NCBI RefSeq assembly: GCF_000002425.4
Contig: NC_037269.1
Location: 11,132,469 to 11,196,468 of the forward strand
Source of the DNA: Physcomitrium patens
Lineage: Eukaryota > Streptophyta > Bryopsida > Funariales > Funariaceae
Direction: 5' to 3'
Length of the DNA: 64,000 bases
How positions within the stretch are numbered: the first letter of the stretch is position 1; every line of letters begins with the position of its first letter. Positions 47,637 through 59,199 of the stretch are shown in pieces. A model generated the notes under the pieces. That model worked only from the letters and a program-made list of their open reading frames with translations, did no database searches and was not told where the DNA came from. Made by a program: the position numbers and the translations under genes.

Positions 47637-48195
47637 TGTCACGGACATATGCATGTAAGCCAATAATTTTATGTATAAATAGGAAGAAGTAAGTAAAAGT
47701 AGATAAAAGTAAGTTAATTCTATAATATTTGGCATGAAAGCTTCTTAGAAGCTTTATAGACATTGCTTTGACTTTATAGGTATCTTTAATTGACTTTTTG
47801 GAATTAGAAACATCGTCAACAAGTTAGCCATGTGCCACACATGTTGTTAGCTTGAAGATCAAGCTAATTATGTGGTCCACACATAGAAAAACTTATCTTG
47901 TAAGTCAAGGCATGTATCCTATAAAGTCAATACATATTGGAGGTCTTATAGAATGTCGCCATGTAGCCCCTAATTAGATAGTATATATAGAGACAAAAGA
48001 GAAGCCTTTTTCACTCTTGTCAACTCCTTTCTTGCTTCCAGTCTAGTTTCAAGGATCTCTAGTTTTCTTGTCTTTTGGCAATAGCCATTCTAGTTTCTTT
48101 TTTAATATACATATCAAGTTATTTCTATTTTGTCATCTTTTTTTGAAAGAAGTCTCACTTGTTTATTTATCTTTATTATGTTCTTCTCCTTGATA
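47637..48195 (+). repeat. Family D 5' LTR
   Basis: TGTCACGGACATATGCATG to TTCTTCTCCTTGATA. The end is mutated from TTGACA as seen in the 3' LTR. Confidence 0.9.
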
Positions 48196-48215
48196 GATTG
48201 ACAAGAGTATACTTA

Positions 48216-48227
48216 CAATATCAGAGC
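48216..48227 (+). other. Family D primer binding site, iMet type
   Basis: CAATATCAGAGC corresponds to the plant initiator-Met PBS TGGTATCAGAGC with its TGG decayed. It lies 20 bp inside the LTR. Confidence 0.65.
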
Positions 48228-48407
48228 TTTGTCTAATCTTGATTAAAAGTGGATTACCTCTTTTTCTTGATAAGACATAAGTATACTAGAAGTTGTAGAT
48301 TACCTTCTTCTAAATTGATATTGTCCTTAGTATTTTCTTTGTTCTCAAGTCCTCTCTTCTATTTGTCTTGAGCGATATTAGAAATCTTCTCTTTTCTAAG
48401 TATTATC

Positions 48408-49404
48408 ATGGCAAAACTTGTTGAAATGAAGAGTGCAATAGTACAAATACAAGAGTAATTGAGGAAGTTAATGCTTGCGATGCATCAACTCAATTTACCA
48501 CCACAAGGAGCAACAAGATTGGTAGGAAGTGAAGATATAGAAATGATTGGAGTTGCTTCAACATCTGTACCAAATCATGTCCCTTATCCTATGGTGGAAC
48601 GTCCTTCCAGTGTTAGAGAACCAAGAATTGCCCTACCCAAAAAGTTTGATGGCACCAAATCAAAGTTTAGAGGATTTATCAATCAAGTACAACTTGTGAT
48701 TGAACTTCAACCCCAAAGCTATCCAACTTCAAAATTGTAAGTTAGATTCATTCGTACGCTTCTTTCAAGTTCAATATTATCATGATTTTCATCTTTTCTT
48801 AATAGCAAGATCCAATATTAGATAATCTAGAGGCTTTTTTGGCAGAGTTTTGATTCATGTATGGAGAACATGATACAATTCATGTTGCAACAAATGAGAT
48901 CCATATTTTACGACAAGGCAATTGATTAATGACGATGTATGCTTCACAATTTTGATAACTTGCAACTGATATCAAGTCGGATGATGTTGCACTTATTAGC
49001 CAATTTTTCTACAGATTACAATATGAGGTAAAAAAATTAATGCTCAACTTACTTGATCCTCAAACATTGAGTCAAGTAATTGACTTTGTTGTGAAGTGCT
49101 ACAATTGTCTTTTTGAATTTCGATCTGAGAACCATACAAGTAGACCTCAACGTAACTATAATTCAATAGCAACACCAACATCTCTTCAACACATACATTT
49201 GGAAGTAGAGGATATGCAAATCGATGCAGTACATTTTAAACCTCTTATTGAACAACAAAAGACTCATCGTTGTCAAAAAATATTGTGCTTATATTGTGGA
49301 GAACCTAAGTACATTGCTCAACTTTGCCCAAAGAAGCGATGCAACCATAAAATGAGGAGTACGGCGATCAAAGAAGATAGCATGTCAGAAAATAAATTTG
49401 TCTA
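48408..49404 (+). pseudogene. Family D gag
   Basis: ATG at 48408 (MAKLVEMKSAIVQIQE, then a stop). The conserved capsid segment reads IALPKKFDGTKSKFRGFINQ at about 48625-48685. After stops and a frameshift near 48960 it continues as LNLLDPQTLSQVIDFVVKCY and a zinc knuckle CLYCGEPKYIAQLC near 49290-49331, with His replaced by Tyr. It would form the particle shell and bind RNA. Confidence 0.8.
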
Positions 49405-49806
49405 GCTATAATACAGATCGTGCAGTTGGAACTTTGTACAACGCCTAGTGAAGGTCCTATCTTCTCCTCAAAACCCTCTCCATGTTTTACGATAAATGTT
49501 ATTTTAGGATCTAAATATCTCAAAGCCTCTGCCTTGCTAGATTCAGGAGCCTCGGCATGTTTCTTAGATGAAAAATTTGATAAAAGACATAGTATATTTT
49601 TAGTAAAAAAAACTAAACCTGTTCATGTAGAAGTCATAGATGGTCGTCCGTTGTCTTCAAGAGATATTATTCATGAAACCCTTCCTATAGAAATAGCAAC
49701 TAATGGTCATAGTAGCTTTATAATATTTAATATCATTAGATCTTCTTCTAATCCAATCATTTTAGGTTTATCATGGTTAGAAAAATATAACCTTAAAATA
49801 GATTAG
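49405..49806 (+). pseudogene. Family D aspartic protease
   Basis: ASALLDSGASACFLDEKF has the standard D-S-G active site at about 49535-49560; the domain ends NPIILGLSWLEKYNLKID. The frame is open through the domain and continues into RT after a few stops. Confidence 0.85.
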
Positions 49807-49917
49807 ACTTCTCATAGTCTTCACTTTTCTCAAAGTATAACTAAGAGTGTAGTTAATTAAGTAGAAAGTCACAAGTCTAGTATAATTAAACTTATATTTG
49901 TAGGTGCAAGTGCTTTT

Positions 49918-51400
49918 TTGCATGCTGCAAAAGAAGGATCACCTTGTGTCATTTATGCCACACATGTTTCTACTGGTGGAAAGACTTCAAGTGGCATTCC
50001 AAGCCAATATCAAGATTTTCAAGATATATTTGAGAAAAAGAATGTGGATACTCTTTTAGAACATCGTTCCTATGACTGCTCAATTGACCTTCAAGAAGGA
50101 GCACAACTGCCATTTGGACCAATCTATAATTTATCTCAAAATGAGTTAGTTGAACTCAAGGAATATATTAAAGAAAATTTGGCCAAGAACTTCATACGCC
50201 ATTCAAAATCTCCAGCAGGAGCTCCAATTTTATTTGTGAAGAAAAAAGATGGATCATTGCAGATGTGTGTTGATTATCAAAGACTCAACAAAAACACTAT
50301 CAAAAACATGTACCCACTACCTTTGATATCTGGACTTCTTGATCAGTTAAATCAAGCTAAGATCTATACAAAAATAGATCTACTGAGAGCATACAATTTG
50401 GTATACATCAAAGAAGGAGATAAATGGAAGACTACTTTTCAAACAAGGTATGGACATTTTGAATACAACGTCATGCCTTTTGGACTTTTAATGTACCAGC
50501 AGCATTCTAACATATAATGAACGATGTCTTTCAGGAGTTTTTAGATGATTTTGTTGTCCGTTACCTAAATGATGTCTTAATCTATTCTAAGAACCCAGAA
50601 GAACATGAACTTCATGTTCACCAAGTATTACAAAAACTAAGAGATGCAGGACTCTATGCCAAGATAGAAAAGTGTGTATTTCACACTACTCAAGTCGACT
50701 TCTTAAGATACATCATTTCAAATGATGGACTTATCATGGATCCTGAGAAAGTTCAAACTACTATAGATTGAAAGATTCCAAAAACGATAAGAGATGTCCA
50801 ATGTTTTTTGGAATTTGCCAACTACTATCAGATCTTCATCAAAGTCTTCTCTCAAGTTGCAGCTCTATTTACACGTTTGACTTGTAAAGACAAACTTCAA
50901 TGGAATCAAAAAGTAGAAATAGCATTTGAAGCTTTAAAGACAGTCTTTGTTTTTGCACCAATCTTGTATTGCGTCGATTTTTTTAAGCCATTTTTTATGG
51001 AAACAGACGCATCAAATTTTGCTCTGGGTACTGTATTATTACAAATGTGAACAGATGATAAACTTCACCCAATAGCTTTTCATTCCAAAAAAATTTCAGT
51101 AGCAGAAATCAACTACAAGATCCACGACAAAGAACTTCTTGCAATCGTAGATTTGTTTCAAGAATGGCGCCATTATCTAGAAGGTGCTTCTAGCCCAGTC
51201 ATAGTGTATATGGATCACAAGAACCTTGAATATTTTATGTCAGCACATATTTTGAATCATCGCCAAGTCCGTTGGAGTATGTCTTTCTCAAGATTCGAAT
51301 TCAAGATCACTTATCGACCAGAAAAATAACAAGGTTTGTCAAAAGCACTTTTTAGACGATCTTATCTTATACCAAAGGAAAGAAATGCTGCTTTTGATCA
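49918..51400 (+). pseudogene. Family D reverse transcriptase and RNase H
   Basis: RT fingers and palm are readable: [40 protein letters not shown], then YNVMPFGL. A small deletion near 50500 shifts the frame before NDVFQEFLDDF. The catalytic box reads YLNDVLIYSK near 50558-50590, so the first Asp of YLDD is now Asn. RNase H has [35 protein letters not shown] and MDHKNLEYF. Stops at about 50769, 51048 and 51328. It would copy element RNA to DNA in the particle. Confidence 0.85.
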
Positions 51401-51559
51401 ACAATAGACAATTCTCTTGAAACCAGAGCATTTTCTTCGAGCAATGAAATCAATATTAACTGTTGATTCAACTTTCATTAAGTAAGTTTAGTCAAGTATA
51501 ACTTCTGATCCTCTTATTTGTGATATTAAGAAAAATCCTTCAAAGTCTCATGATACTTT

Positions 51560-52730
51560 CAAGTTTAAATTCAAGAAGAATCTATTATATTTTGAGGAAT
51601 GCTTATATGTTCCAGAAGGTGAAGCTTGATTACGTGTTCTTCAAGCTCGTCATGACTTTCCAGCAATAAGACATTTTGGGTACAATAAAACTTTGGAACT
51701 ATTATCCAGAGACTTTTGGTAGCCCCAAATGTGGAAAGCAGTTAAAGATTTTGTACAATCTTGTGATGTTTGCTCGAGATCAAAAACTCCTCGTCATCAA
51801 CCTTATGGACTTCTTCAGCCATTACACATTTCAGAATAACCATGGTCTTCTATTTCTATGGATTTCATCATGGACCTTCCAATCTCAGGTTCTTATGACT
51901 CTATATTTGTGATAGTAGATCGTTTTACCAAGATGGCACATTTTGTACTATATACAAAATCTATCACAAGTGAAGAAATAACTAAGCTCTTTCTTGACAA
52001 TATCTATTGCTATCATGGATTATCCAAGGATATTATATCAAAGAGAAGAACTCAATTTGTATCAAGATTTTGGCAGACTCTTTTCAAGATTCTAAAAGTA
52101 TTTATAAAACTATCTTCGGCATTCCATCCTCAAACTGATGGACAAATGGAGCGTGTTAATCAAATTTTGGAGCAGTATTTAAGACATATCATTAACTACC
52201 AACAAGATGATTGAACAACACTTTTGCCATTGACAAAATTTGCTTACAATAACACGGTACATTCTTCTACAAAACAAACACCTTTCTTTACTAATTATGG
52301 TTATCATCCACGACTTCATACTTTTGACTTTTCAAAAGTTGATAATCATGCTGCAAAAGATTTGGCAATTCATTTGTCAGAGCTACATGCAACGATGAAG
52401 GTGTAGTTAAAAGAAGCTCAAGAACAACAAAAGGTTAATGCGGATGTCTATCGAAATGAACAACCACCATTCTACATGGGTGATAAGGTATAGTTACTTC
52501 ATCACAATATCAAGACCACTCATCTTTGTGAGAAGTTGGACTATCAAAGGCTTGGACCATTTTCTATTTCTACACAAATCAATCCAGTTGCATATCGTTT
52601 ACATCTACCGGAGTCAATGAAAATCCATCTAGTATTCTACATATCTCTTCTTGAACCATACAAGATAGTGGACATATCAAGAAGAAGAAAAATTCCACCT
52701 CTTCTTATAGAAGTGGACAATAATGAAGAG
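51560..52730 (+). pseudogene. Family D integrase
   Basis: HHCC finger: RHDFPAIRHFGYNKTLELL and then CDVCSRSK. Core: SISMDFIMDLPISGSYDSIF has the first catalytic Asp; the second lies in SKRRTQFVSRFWQT, where the usual SDRGTQF Asp is lost; the Glu is in TDGQMERVNQILEQ. The C-terminal beta barrel, LGPFSISTQINPVAYRLHLP, leads into the chromodomain. Two of three DDE residues survive. Confidence 0.85.
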
Positions 52731-52900
52731 TTTGAAGTAGAAGAAGTCTTAGATTCAAGGCGATGCCAAAATAAATTAGAATATCTTGTCCATTGATGCG
52801 GATATGATATTAGTGAATGCACATGGAAGCCAGTAAAGAATCTTACAAATATAGTAAATGTGGTGGAGGCTTTTCATTGACGACATCCATTAAAATCAAG
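52731..52900 (+). pseudogene. Family D C-terminal chromodomain
   Basis: FEVEEVLDSRRCQNKLEYLV, then H.CGYDISECTWKPVKNLTN and VVEAFH. The aromatic and acidic positions of a chromodomain are visible (Y in LEYLV, W in CTWKPV). A stop (TGG or CGG to TGA at 52796) splits it. In this group the domain is thought to steer integration to marked heterochromatin. Confidence 0.85.
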
Positions 52901-53448
52901 ATGAAAACCTTTTTTATAAAAGAAACAAAATCTAGGCAAGATAACATTCTACTTTCAATCCTTGTTTGTAGCTTCTTTATAGTTGTGATACTCAAGAAAT
53001 AGAGAACCAATAACCAGTAGATTCGACTCAAGAGCCTTTGTTTGTTGATCTGTCGGACAAGATATTATGATTGTTACAACCTTCAAGACGACACAATCAA
53101 GATGAAGATCTTCAAGAACGACATGTTCTTCCTCGAATAGATGGCGAGATACAATGCATTTAGTATCACAACCTTGGAAGGGACTCCCAATGTTTGGTGA
53201 TTTTATTAGAAGTAGGAACAACTCCTGATGGTGTTCCAAATATTTTATTCAAAAGAAGTTATGAAGGCCTCAAAAATGATCTAATAATTGGATGGTCTTC
53301 TCACCTTGGTATGGGATACTACCGATGATTGAGAGGCCCTATCAATCATCTTTGAAGAAAACAAAGATCAGAGTATGTGGCGAATACAATTCATCGCATC
53401 ATAGATTTCTTCAACATAAGATTATCGCTCCTCATAGAACTCGTCCCT
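52901..53448 (+). other. Family D 3' untranslated region
   Basis: About 550 bp between chromodomain and polypurine tract. Both strands have short open stretches but none with recognisable motif or conserved partner in this window. I treat it as non-coding. Confidence 0.5.
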
Positions 53449-53462
53449 AGAAGGGAGGATAA
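53449..53462 (+). other. Family D polypurine tract
   Basis: AGAAGGGAGGATAA directly precedes the 3' LTR start TGTCAT, the usual chromovirus arrangement. Confidence 0.85.
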
Positions 53463-54021
53463 TGTCATAGACATATGCATGTAAGCCAATGATTTTATGT
53501 ATAAATAGGAAGAAGTAAGTAAAAGTAGATAAAAGTAAGTTAATTCTATAATATTTGGCATGAAAGCTTCTTAGAAGCTTCATAGACATTGCTTTGACTT
53601 TATAGGTGTCTTTAATTGACTTTTTGGAATTAGAAACATCGTCAACAAGTTAGCCATGTGCCACACATGTTGTTAGCTTGAAGACCAAGCTAACTATGTG
53701 GCCCACACGTAGAAAAACTTATCTTGTAAGTTAAGGCATGTGTCCTATAAAGTCAACACATATTGGAGGTCCTATAGAACGTCGCCATGTAGCTCCTAGT
53801 TAGATAGTATATATAGAGACAAGAGTGAAGCCTTTTTCACTCTTGTCAATTCCTTTCTTGCTTCTAGTCTAGTTTCAAGGGTCTCTAGTTTTCTTGTCTT
53901 TTGGCAATAGCCATTCTAGTTTCTTTTTTAATATACATATCAAGTTATTTCTATTTTGTCATCTTTCTTTGAAAGAAGTCTCACTTGTTTATTTATCTTT
54001 ATTATGTTCTTGTCCTTGACA
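53463..54021 (+). repeat. Family D 3' LTR
   Basis: TGTCATAGACATATGCATG to TTCTTGTCCTTGACA; exactly as long as the 5' LTR. Confidence 0.9.
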
Positions 54022-54706
54022 GGTTCTAAAGTACTTTAGGATTTGGTTTAGAATTTAGAGTTTGTCTAGAGTTTGGTTTAGGATTTAAGATTTGATTAGG
54101 ATTTGATTTAGGATTTTGAATTTGATTAGAATTTAATTTAAGATTTAGAGTTTGATTAGGATTTGATTTAAAATTTAGAATTTAGTTAGGATTTAGGATT
54201 TAGGGTTTGTCTAAGGTTTGATTTAGGATTTAAGATTTGATTAGGATTTAGTTTAGGATTTATCTAGGATTTGATTTAAGATTTAGGATTTGAATAGGAT
54301 TGGATTTAGGATTTAGGTATTGTCTAGCATTTGATTTAGAATTTAGGATTTATCTAGGCTTTGATTGAAGTCCATTAGACTTTCAACTAGGATTAAATTA
54401 GAACTTGATTGAGATTTATTTAATATATATTGTGATTATTTTAATATTTTTTAGAGATTCTTAAGGATTCTTTTAAAGTTTATTTTAGATTATCTTTTAA
54501 TTCCTTTAAATAAAAAAAATATTTCTTTTGTTATTTTTTTAAGATTTCTTTTGAATTTGATTAAAGCTTATTTAGCATTATTAAGATTTAATTAGAGTTT
54601 ATTTAATATTCTATTAGAATTAAGATTTTATTATTATAATTTCTATTCTACCTTCCACAGTTAGGTGCCCGTTGCACTCTCAAGCAATACTTTATGTAAT
54701 ATAATA
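54022..54706 (+). repeat. A4 5' LTR, piece 3, with minisatellite
   Basis: Resumes at GGTTCTAAAGTACTTTAGG, carries the telomere-like array at about 54030-54365 and ends TATGTAATATAATA. It matches 61024-61746. Confidence 0.8.
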
Positions 54707-54710
54707 TATT

Positions 54711-54730
54711 TGGTGAAACCTACATGAAAA
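54711..54730 (+). other. A4 primer binding site
   Basis: TGGTGAAACCTACATGAAAA, four bases inside the LTR; the same PBS as A3 with a few transitions. Confidence 0.7.
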
Positions 54731-54813
54731 GCTTGAAATAAAAGATATTTGGAAATTTTTCTTTGATTATTTGAATAATAGAGAAGAAAGGCAAGAGAGT
54801 TGAAGGTGAGGCT

Positions 54814-55956
54814 ATGGGTGGTGCTTTGACTGGAGCTACAAATGGAGATACTAGTAAAAGACAAGGTATGTATTTTGATTTCAATTTTGCAAGCATGTTT
54901 GAGGCTTTTGCCTTATTTATGCAATAGCAATAGGTTAAAGAGTGCAAAGAAGGTGTAGCAAACAAAACATTAGAAGCAATTGTAGATAAGATTTATCAAT
55001 TTGAAGGAACGGACATTACAAAGTATTTAAGGTTTTATGTAAAAGAAATAGAGTTGAAGCGTATTCTAGAAAGAGAGATGGTTCAATTATTTAAACTAAC
55101 TATTGCACCATAGATAAGAAATCATATAAGGTCTATTATAGGATATTCTGAAGGTTTATAAGAAAAATTATCTCAAGCATTGAAGGATGAATTTTTTTTC
55201 AAAGATAGTAACTAGATTACAAAGAAATTATTTTTTAAATGAGTTGAAAGGTTAAAAAAGGATCTTTTAGCAAAAAAATTATTAAAAAAATTTAAAGTAT
55301 AATATTCTTTTTTATCAAAGAAAAAAGGTAATTATTAGATCTAAGTAAAGTAGAGCTCTTTCTTCAAGCAGCTAATAGAGAATTGCAAGAGAAGTTAAAA
55401 ATCTTGCTTGAAGATAAAAAAGAAGATGAAGGATTGACAACAAATTAGAAGAAAGTAGAAGAGGCCATAGGATTATTGGCAAAAAGAAAAAAGAAAAAAA
55501 ATAGGATAGATATTTAAAGACTATTACAAGCATCTAAGATAAAAATGTCTACTATCCATCTAACATCTTTGATTCAACCTTCAATGGCTACATCAAAGAA
55601 AGAAAAAATAGACATTGATGAAATCATATGTGAAATGAGAGATTTACAAATAAAATTAGCAAAACTTGAAAAGAAGGGCCAATCATTAAGAGTATCAATA
55701 AGACAAAGATTAGGGCCAATGGAAGGTGTAGTACATACGTGTATGTGGTGTGATAGCACAAATCATTCAAAAAGGGAATGTGAGGATTTTACAAAGGTAT
55801 TACATAAAGGAGTTATTTTTTTTAAAGATGGTATGATACACTTAAAAGAAAGTAGAGAAAAATTAGAGACAAATTTTGGTAAAGGAAGAATGAAGGTATT
55901 TGTGGAAGATGCTTTTGAAGTACATATAATCTCAAGCAATAAAGCATCAACATATT
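54814..55956 (+). pseudogene. A4 gag with intact zinc knuckle
   Basis: ATG at 54814 (MGGALTGATNGDTSKRQGMY). Capsid parts KIYQFEGTDITKYLRFYVKE and KLSQALKDEFFF parallel A3. The last block, 55545-55958, holds CMWCDSTNHSKREC, a complete C-X2-C-X4-H-X4-C knuckle near 55740-55782, followed by KGVIFFKDGMIHLKESREKL, matching A3. At least one frameshift and more than ten stops. Confidence 0.75.
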
Positions 55957-56639
55957 AGGTGGAAGCAAATCCTAGTACATATTTAAATATAAATCTTGAG
56001 TTTCAAAGAAAGTCTAATTCTTTGTAGACAAGTGTAATGAATTATACTCAAAGGAGAAAATTTACTAGAAATGATTTAAAACGTGTTGGTAATAACATTC
56101 AAAAAATTATTCGGTGGGATAATCGAATACATGGATTATATGTACATGCTCATATTATTAGTAGTCAACATGAAGCATTAATAGAAAAAAAAATGAAAGA
56201 AAGATGAAAATAATAAAAGGCCTTAAAAAAACTACAGGGAAAGAAAAAGCACAACAATAAAAGAATCCTATACATAAAGAGATAATAGAGAATATTTCTA
56301 CCAAAGAAAGGAAAATTGAAAAAGAAAAAGTAAAGGTTCTTGCTTATAAATTACAATTAGATATTAAAGCTGCTATAGATTTGAAGAAGGTATTGAAAGA
56401 GCAGATTTTAAGTAAAAAGGTTGAATTCACATTTGATAAAATTTTAAGAATTGCAAAGCATAAATTTTGATGAAGTTATTATTGATACAATAAAGAAAAA
56501 ATAGCAATCTATAGGAGACACTATGACATCAAATGCATAAAAAACAAGAGCAATGGAAAGCAAGGAAGATGAAGAAGATGAAATGAAAAATTTTGGAGAT
56601 GTCTTGTAAGTAAGATTTATAAAAAGAAAAGATGTCATT

Positions 56640-57060
56640 CAAACTTCTAGTCATTATTGTAGAAGTCATTGGGTAAGGGTTACTATGAAAATTTTGATAA
56701 AATTGGAAGATTTAGAAGAATCAGTTGTAGCATTAATTGATCATGGTTTTGAAATCAATTTGATGTCAAAAGAATTGTATAACAAAAAAAACTGGCCTAT
56801 TGGTACTGAAAATGGATGTATGATAAGAATAGCAATCAATTCAAAGAGAGATTTGTATGGAGCTTGTCCAAATATCAAGGTGATGATAAGAGATATTATT
56901 CATGAACAAAATTTCTTTATGCAAGACATATCTACATATCCTATTATATTAAGACAACTATATATTATTGCCACGTGAATGGAAACAAAGGTAGTAGATG
57001 ATGGTTCAGCCTATGCAAGAATAAAAAGCCAAGATGGAATGAGAACAGTTTAATTTTTAA
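56640..57060 (+). pseudogene. A4 aspartic protease
   Basis: ALIDHGFEINLMSKELYNKK carries the family-A DHG active site at about 56730-56770, then GACPNIKVMIRDIIHEQNFF and the end segment STYPIILRQLYI. Aligned residue by residue with A3. Confidence 0.75.
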
Positions 57061-57169
57061 CTGTTTGTACTAATCATGAAAGAAATTGTAATAAGTTGAA
57101 AAAGAAGCCATTATTAAATGAGAAATTTGAAGACCTTGAGGATTTTTACTACACACCATTGTAAGGCAA

Positions 57170-57800
57170 GATTGCAATGGGTTAAAGAGAACAATGCTCT
57201 TGCTTAGTTTAGAAAAAGGGATATTATCTACTAGAATTATTTATATGATACAAGATTGTATATTATCTTTTATGACTATTGATAAGATGAAAAAGAAGAA
57301 AAAATGTTACATTAAAAATATTGAGCAAAACTTGAAAGAAAATAGAGAATTGATTAAAAATAAATTTATCTTAGGAACATTTAAAGAAGTAGGTTTTGCA
57401 GATACTATGGAGAAATTAAATTATTTATTGCAATGTAGCTTATAAGGAGAGAATAGATTTATTAATGTATGTTTTAAAGAATTTTATGATAAAATCAAGG
57501 ATTTATAAAAAAATTAAGTTGCCAAGAAGTACATGTTAAAATAAAGCATAAATCAATAGCAAAAAAAGTCAAATTAGTGGCTTTGCCATTGCCATCACAT
57601 TATGAAAAAAAGATAAGTAGAGCATCTATACAACCAAATTTAAGGGATCCAAAGAACATAGGATATAAATTTATGGATGCTACATTAGATGGATTAAATG
57701 TTGGATGTGATGGATTTTTGACAAAATATGAAGAATATATTTTTAAGAATATGCTTTCACGTCATGAAAAGGCTTTTGCATTTAAAGCACATGAAATTGG
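57170..57800 (+). pseudogene. A4 protease-RT linker
   Basis: Decayed counterpart of A3 41925-42505; the clearest part is LDGLNVGCDGFLTKYEEYIF near 57690-57750. No enzyme motif. Confidence 0.5.
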
Positions 57801-58600
57801 ATAAGTAGATTTATTCAATGAAAAGATAAAAAAGAGAATTTTGAAACCATTTATGGCACCTTATTTTAATTGATGGTTTGTAATGCCAAAGAAAAATGGA
57901 ATAATGAGATTTATACAAGATATGCACCCTGTAAATAAAATAACTATTAGAAATATGGATTCAAGTCCAATTGTGGATGAATTTGCAGAAGCATTTGCTT
58001 GAAGAGCAATCTATTCAATGTATGATCTTTATTTAGGATATGGTCAGTTTCAATTGGTAATACAAAGTAGAGATTTGACAACTATAAAGATACTACTAGG
58101 ATTGCTCAGAATGTATATATTACTACAAGAAGCTACAAATTTTGTAGCACATATGATGAATGGAATGCATAAGGTATTAAGAGATTTTATTTCAAAAATA
58201 ACAATGCCTTTTTTAGATGATGTACCAATTAAAGGATGTGAAGAAGAAAGAAAAAATGAGACTTTGAATTCAAAAGAATGTAAGAAGTTTGTAGAAGATC
58301 ATATCGATGATTGTCAGAAGATTTTGAAAAGGTTAGAAAAAATTTATTTAACCTTATTGGAGGCAAAATCAACATTTAGAATAAAAGAAGTTTTGGTGGT
58401 AAAACACATGTGTCGGTCATATGGGCGCAAGCTAAGTATAAAAAAGATTAATATTATTAAAAAGATGAAAGAATGTGTACATACAACGAAAGTGAGAAGT
58501 TTTTTAGGAGCATGTATTTTCTATCATATATGGGTACCTCATTTTGCATTTATAGCAGATCCATTGTATGAGTTGTTAAAAAAGAATCAAAAATTTTAAT
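57801..58600 (+). pseudogene. A4 reverse transcriptase with FLDD motif
   Basis: MPKKNGIMRFIQDMHPVNKI, SMYDLYLGYGQFQLVIQSRD, LRDFISKITMPFLDDVPIKG (catalytic FLDD near 58210) and then the connection SKKCKKFVEDHIDDCQKI-like helix and VRSFLGACIFYHIWVPHFAF. A 193-codon frame (58018-58599) is open. It is the second independent copy of the FLDD-type RT and confirms that FLDD is ancestral for family A, not a mutation of A3. Confidence 0.8.
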
Positions 58601-59060
58601 AGAAAGAAGAACAAAGAAAAGCTATGGAAAAATTGAAAGAACTTCTTTTTTCACATCTAACTTTAAAAAAAGTATATGGTGAATGTGGAAGGCCAGTGGT
58701 AATAACAAATGATGCAAGTCTAATTGAAATAGGTTGGACAATTGCATAAGATGATGAACAAGAGAATAGATATGTACTAAGGTTTGGAACAAAGGTTTTG
58801 AATGCTTTCAAAATAAAAGAGAATTATAGAATATAATAATAGCTATAAAAAATAAAAAAAAGAGTACTTGATTGGTACATCAATAGTTATAAAAATAGAT
58901 TATCTACTTTTATTGGATATGATTACAAGTTGTTCAACTCCTGATATTACTATGTTAAGGTAGATAGCATATATCAAATCTATAAATTTAGAATTTAAAC
59001 ACATTGCATGGAAAGAAAATTTGGTTGTAAATATATTATTAAGAGCAAGGTATTATGATG
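58601..59060 (+). pseudogene. A4 RNase H
   Basis: Continues from RT with a stop at about 58598: GECGRPVVITNDASLIEIGW contains the Asp of the RNase H core, followed by DEQENRYVLRFGTKVLNAFK and, near 59000, ITLEFKHIAWKENLVVN-like end sequence. Decayed. Confidence 0.65.
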
Positions 59061-59199
59061 AAGAAGATATAATTGATTTGGAAGATGATGTAGGTATAAA
59101 ATTTTATACTAATATATTATCAAAGGAAGAAGATGTATGTTTGAATATACTATTGGAAATATTTTTAAGAGATTTATATAAAGATAAATAAAAAGATGT

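Larger units (their letters stand above)
47637..54021 (+). mobile_element. Family D Tcn1-like chromovirus
   Basis: A nearly full-length Ty3/Gypsy chromovirus of 6.4 kb with equal 559-bp LTRs (47637-48195 and 53463-54021), PBS, gag, protease, RT, RNase H, integrase, C-terminal chromodomain and polypurine tract. GGTTT / GGTTC flanks are its target duplication inside the A4 LTR. LTRs differ at roughly two dozen sites by eye, almost all transitions, making it the youngest insertion in the nest. The gag resembles the group found in fungal Tcn1 and in mosses. Pol is one frame except for an indel near 50500 and about a dozen stops. Confidence 0.9.

Noticed and set aside
52955..53239. Minus-strand frame after the D chromodomain
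   Set aside because: It is antisense to the element 3' untranslated region, with no motif and no second copy to test conservation.
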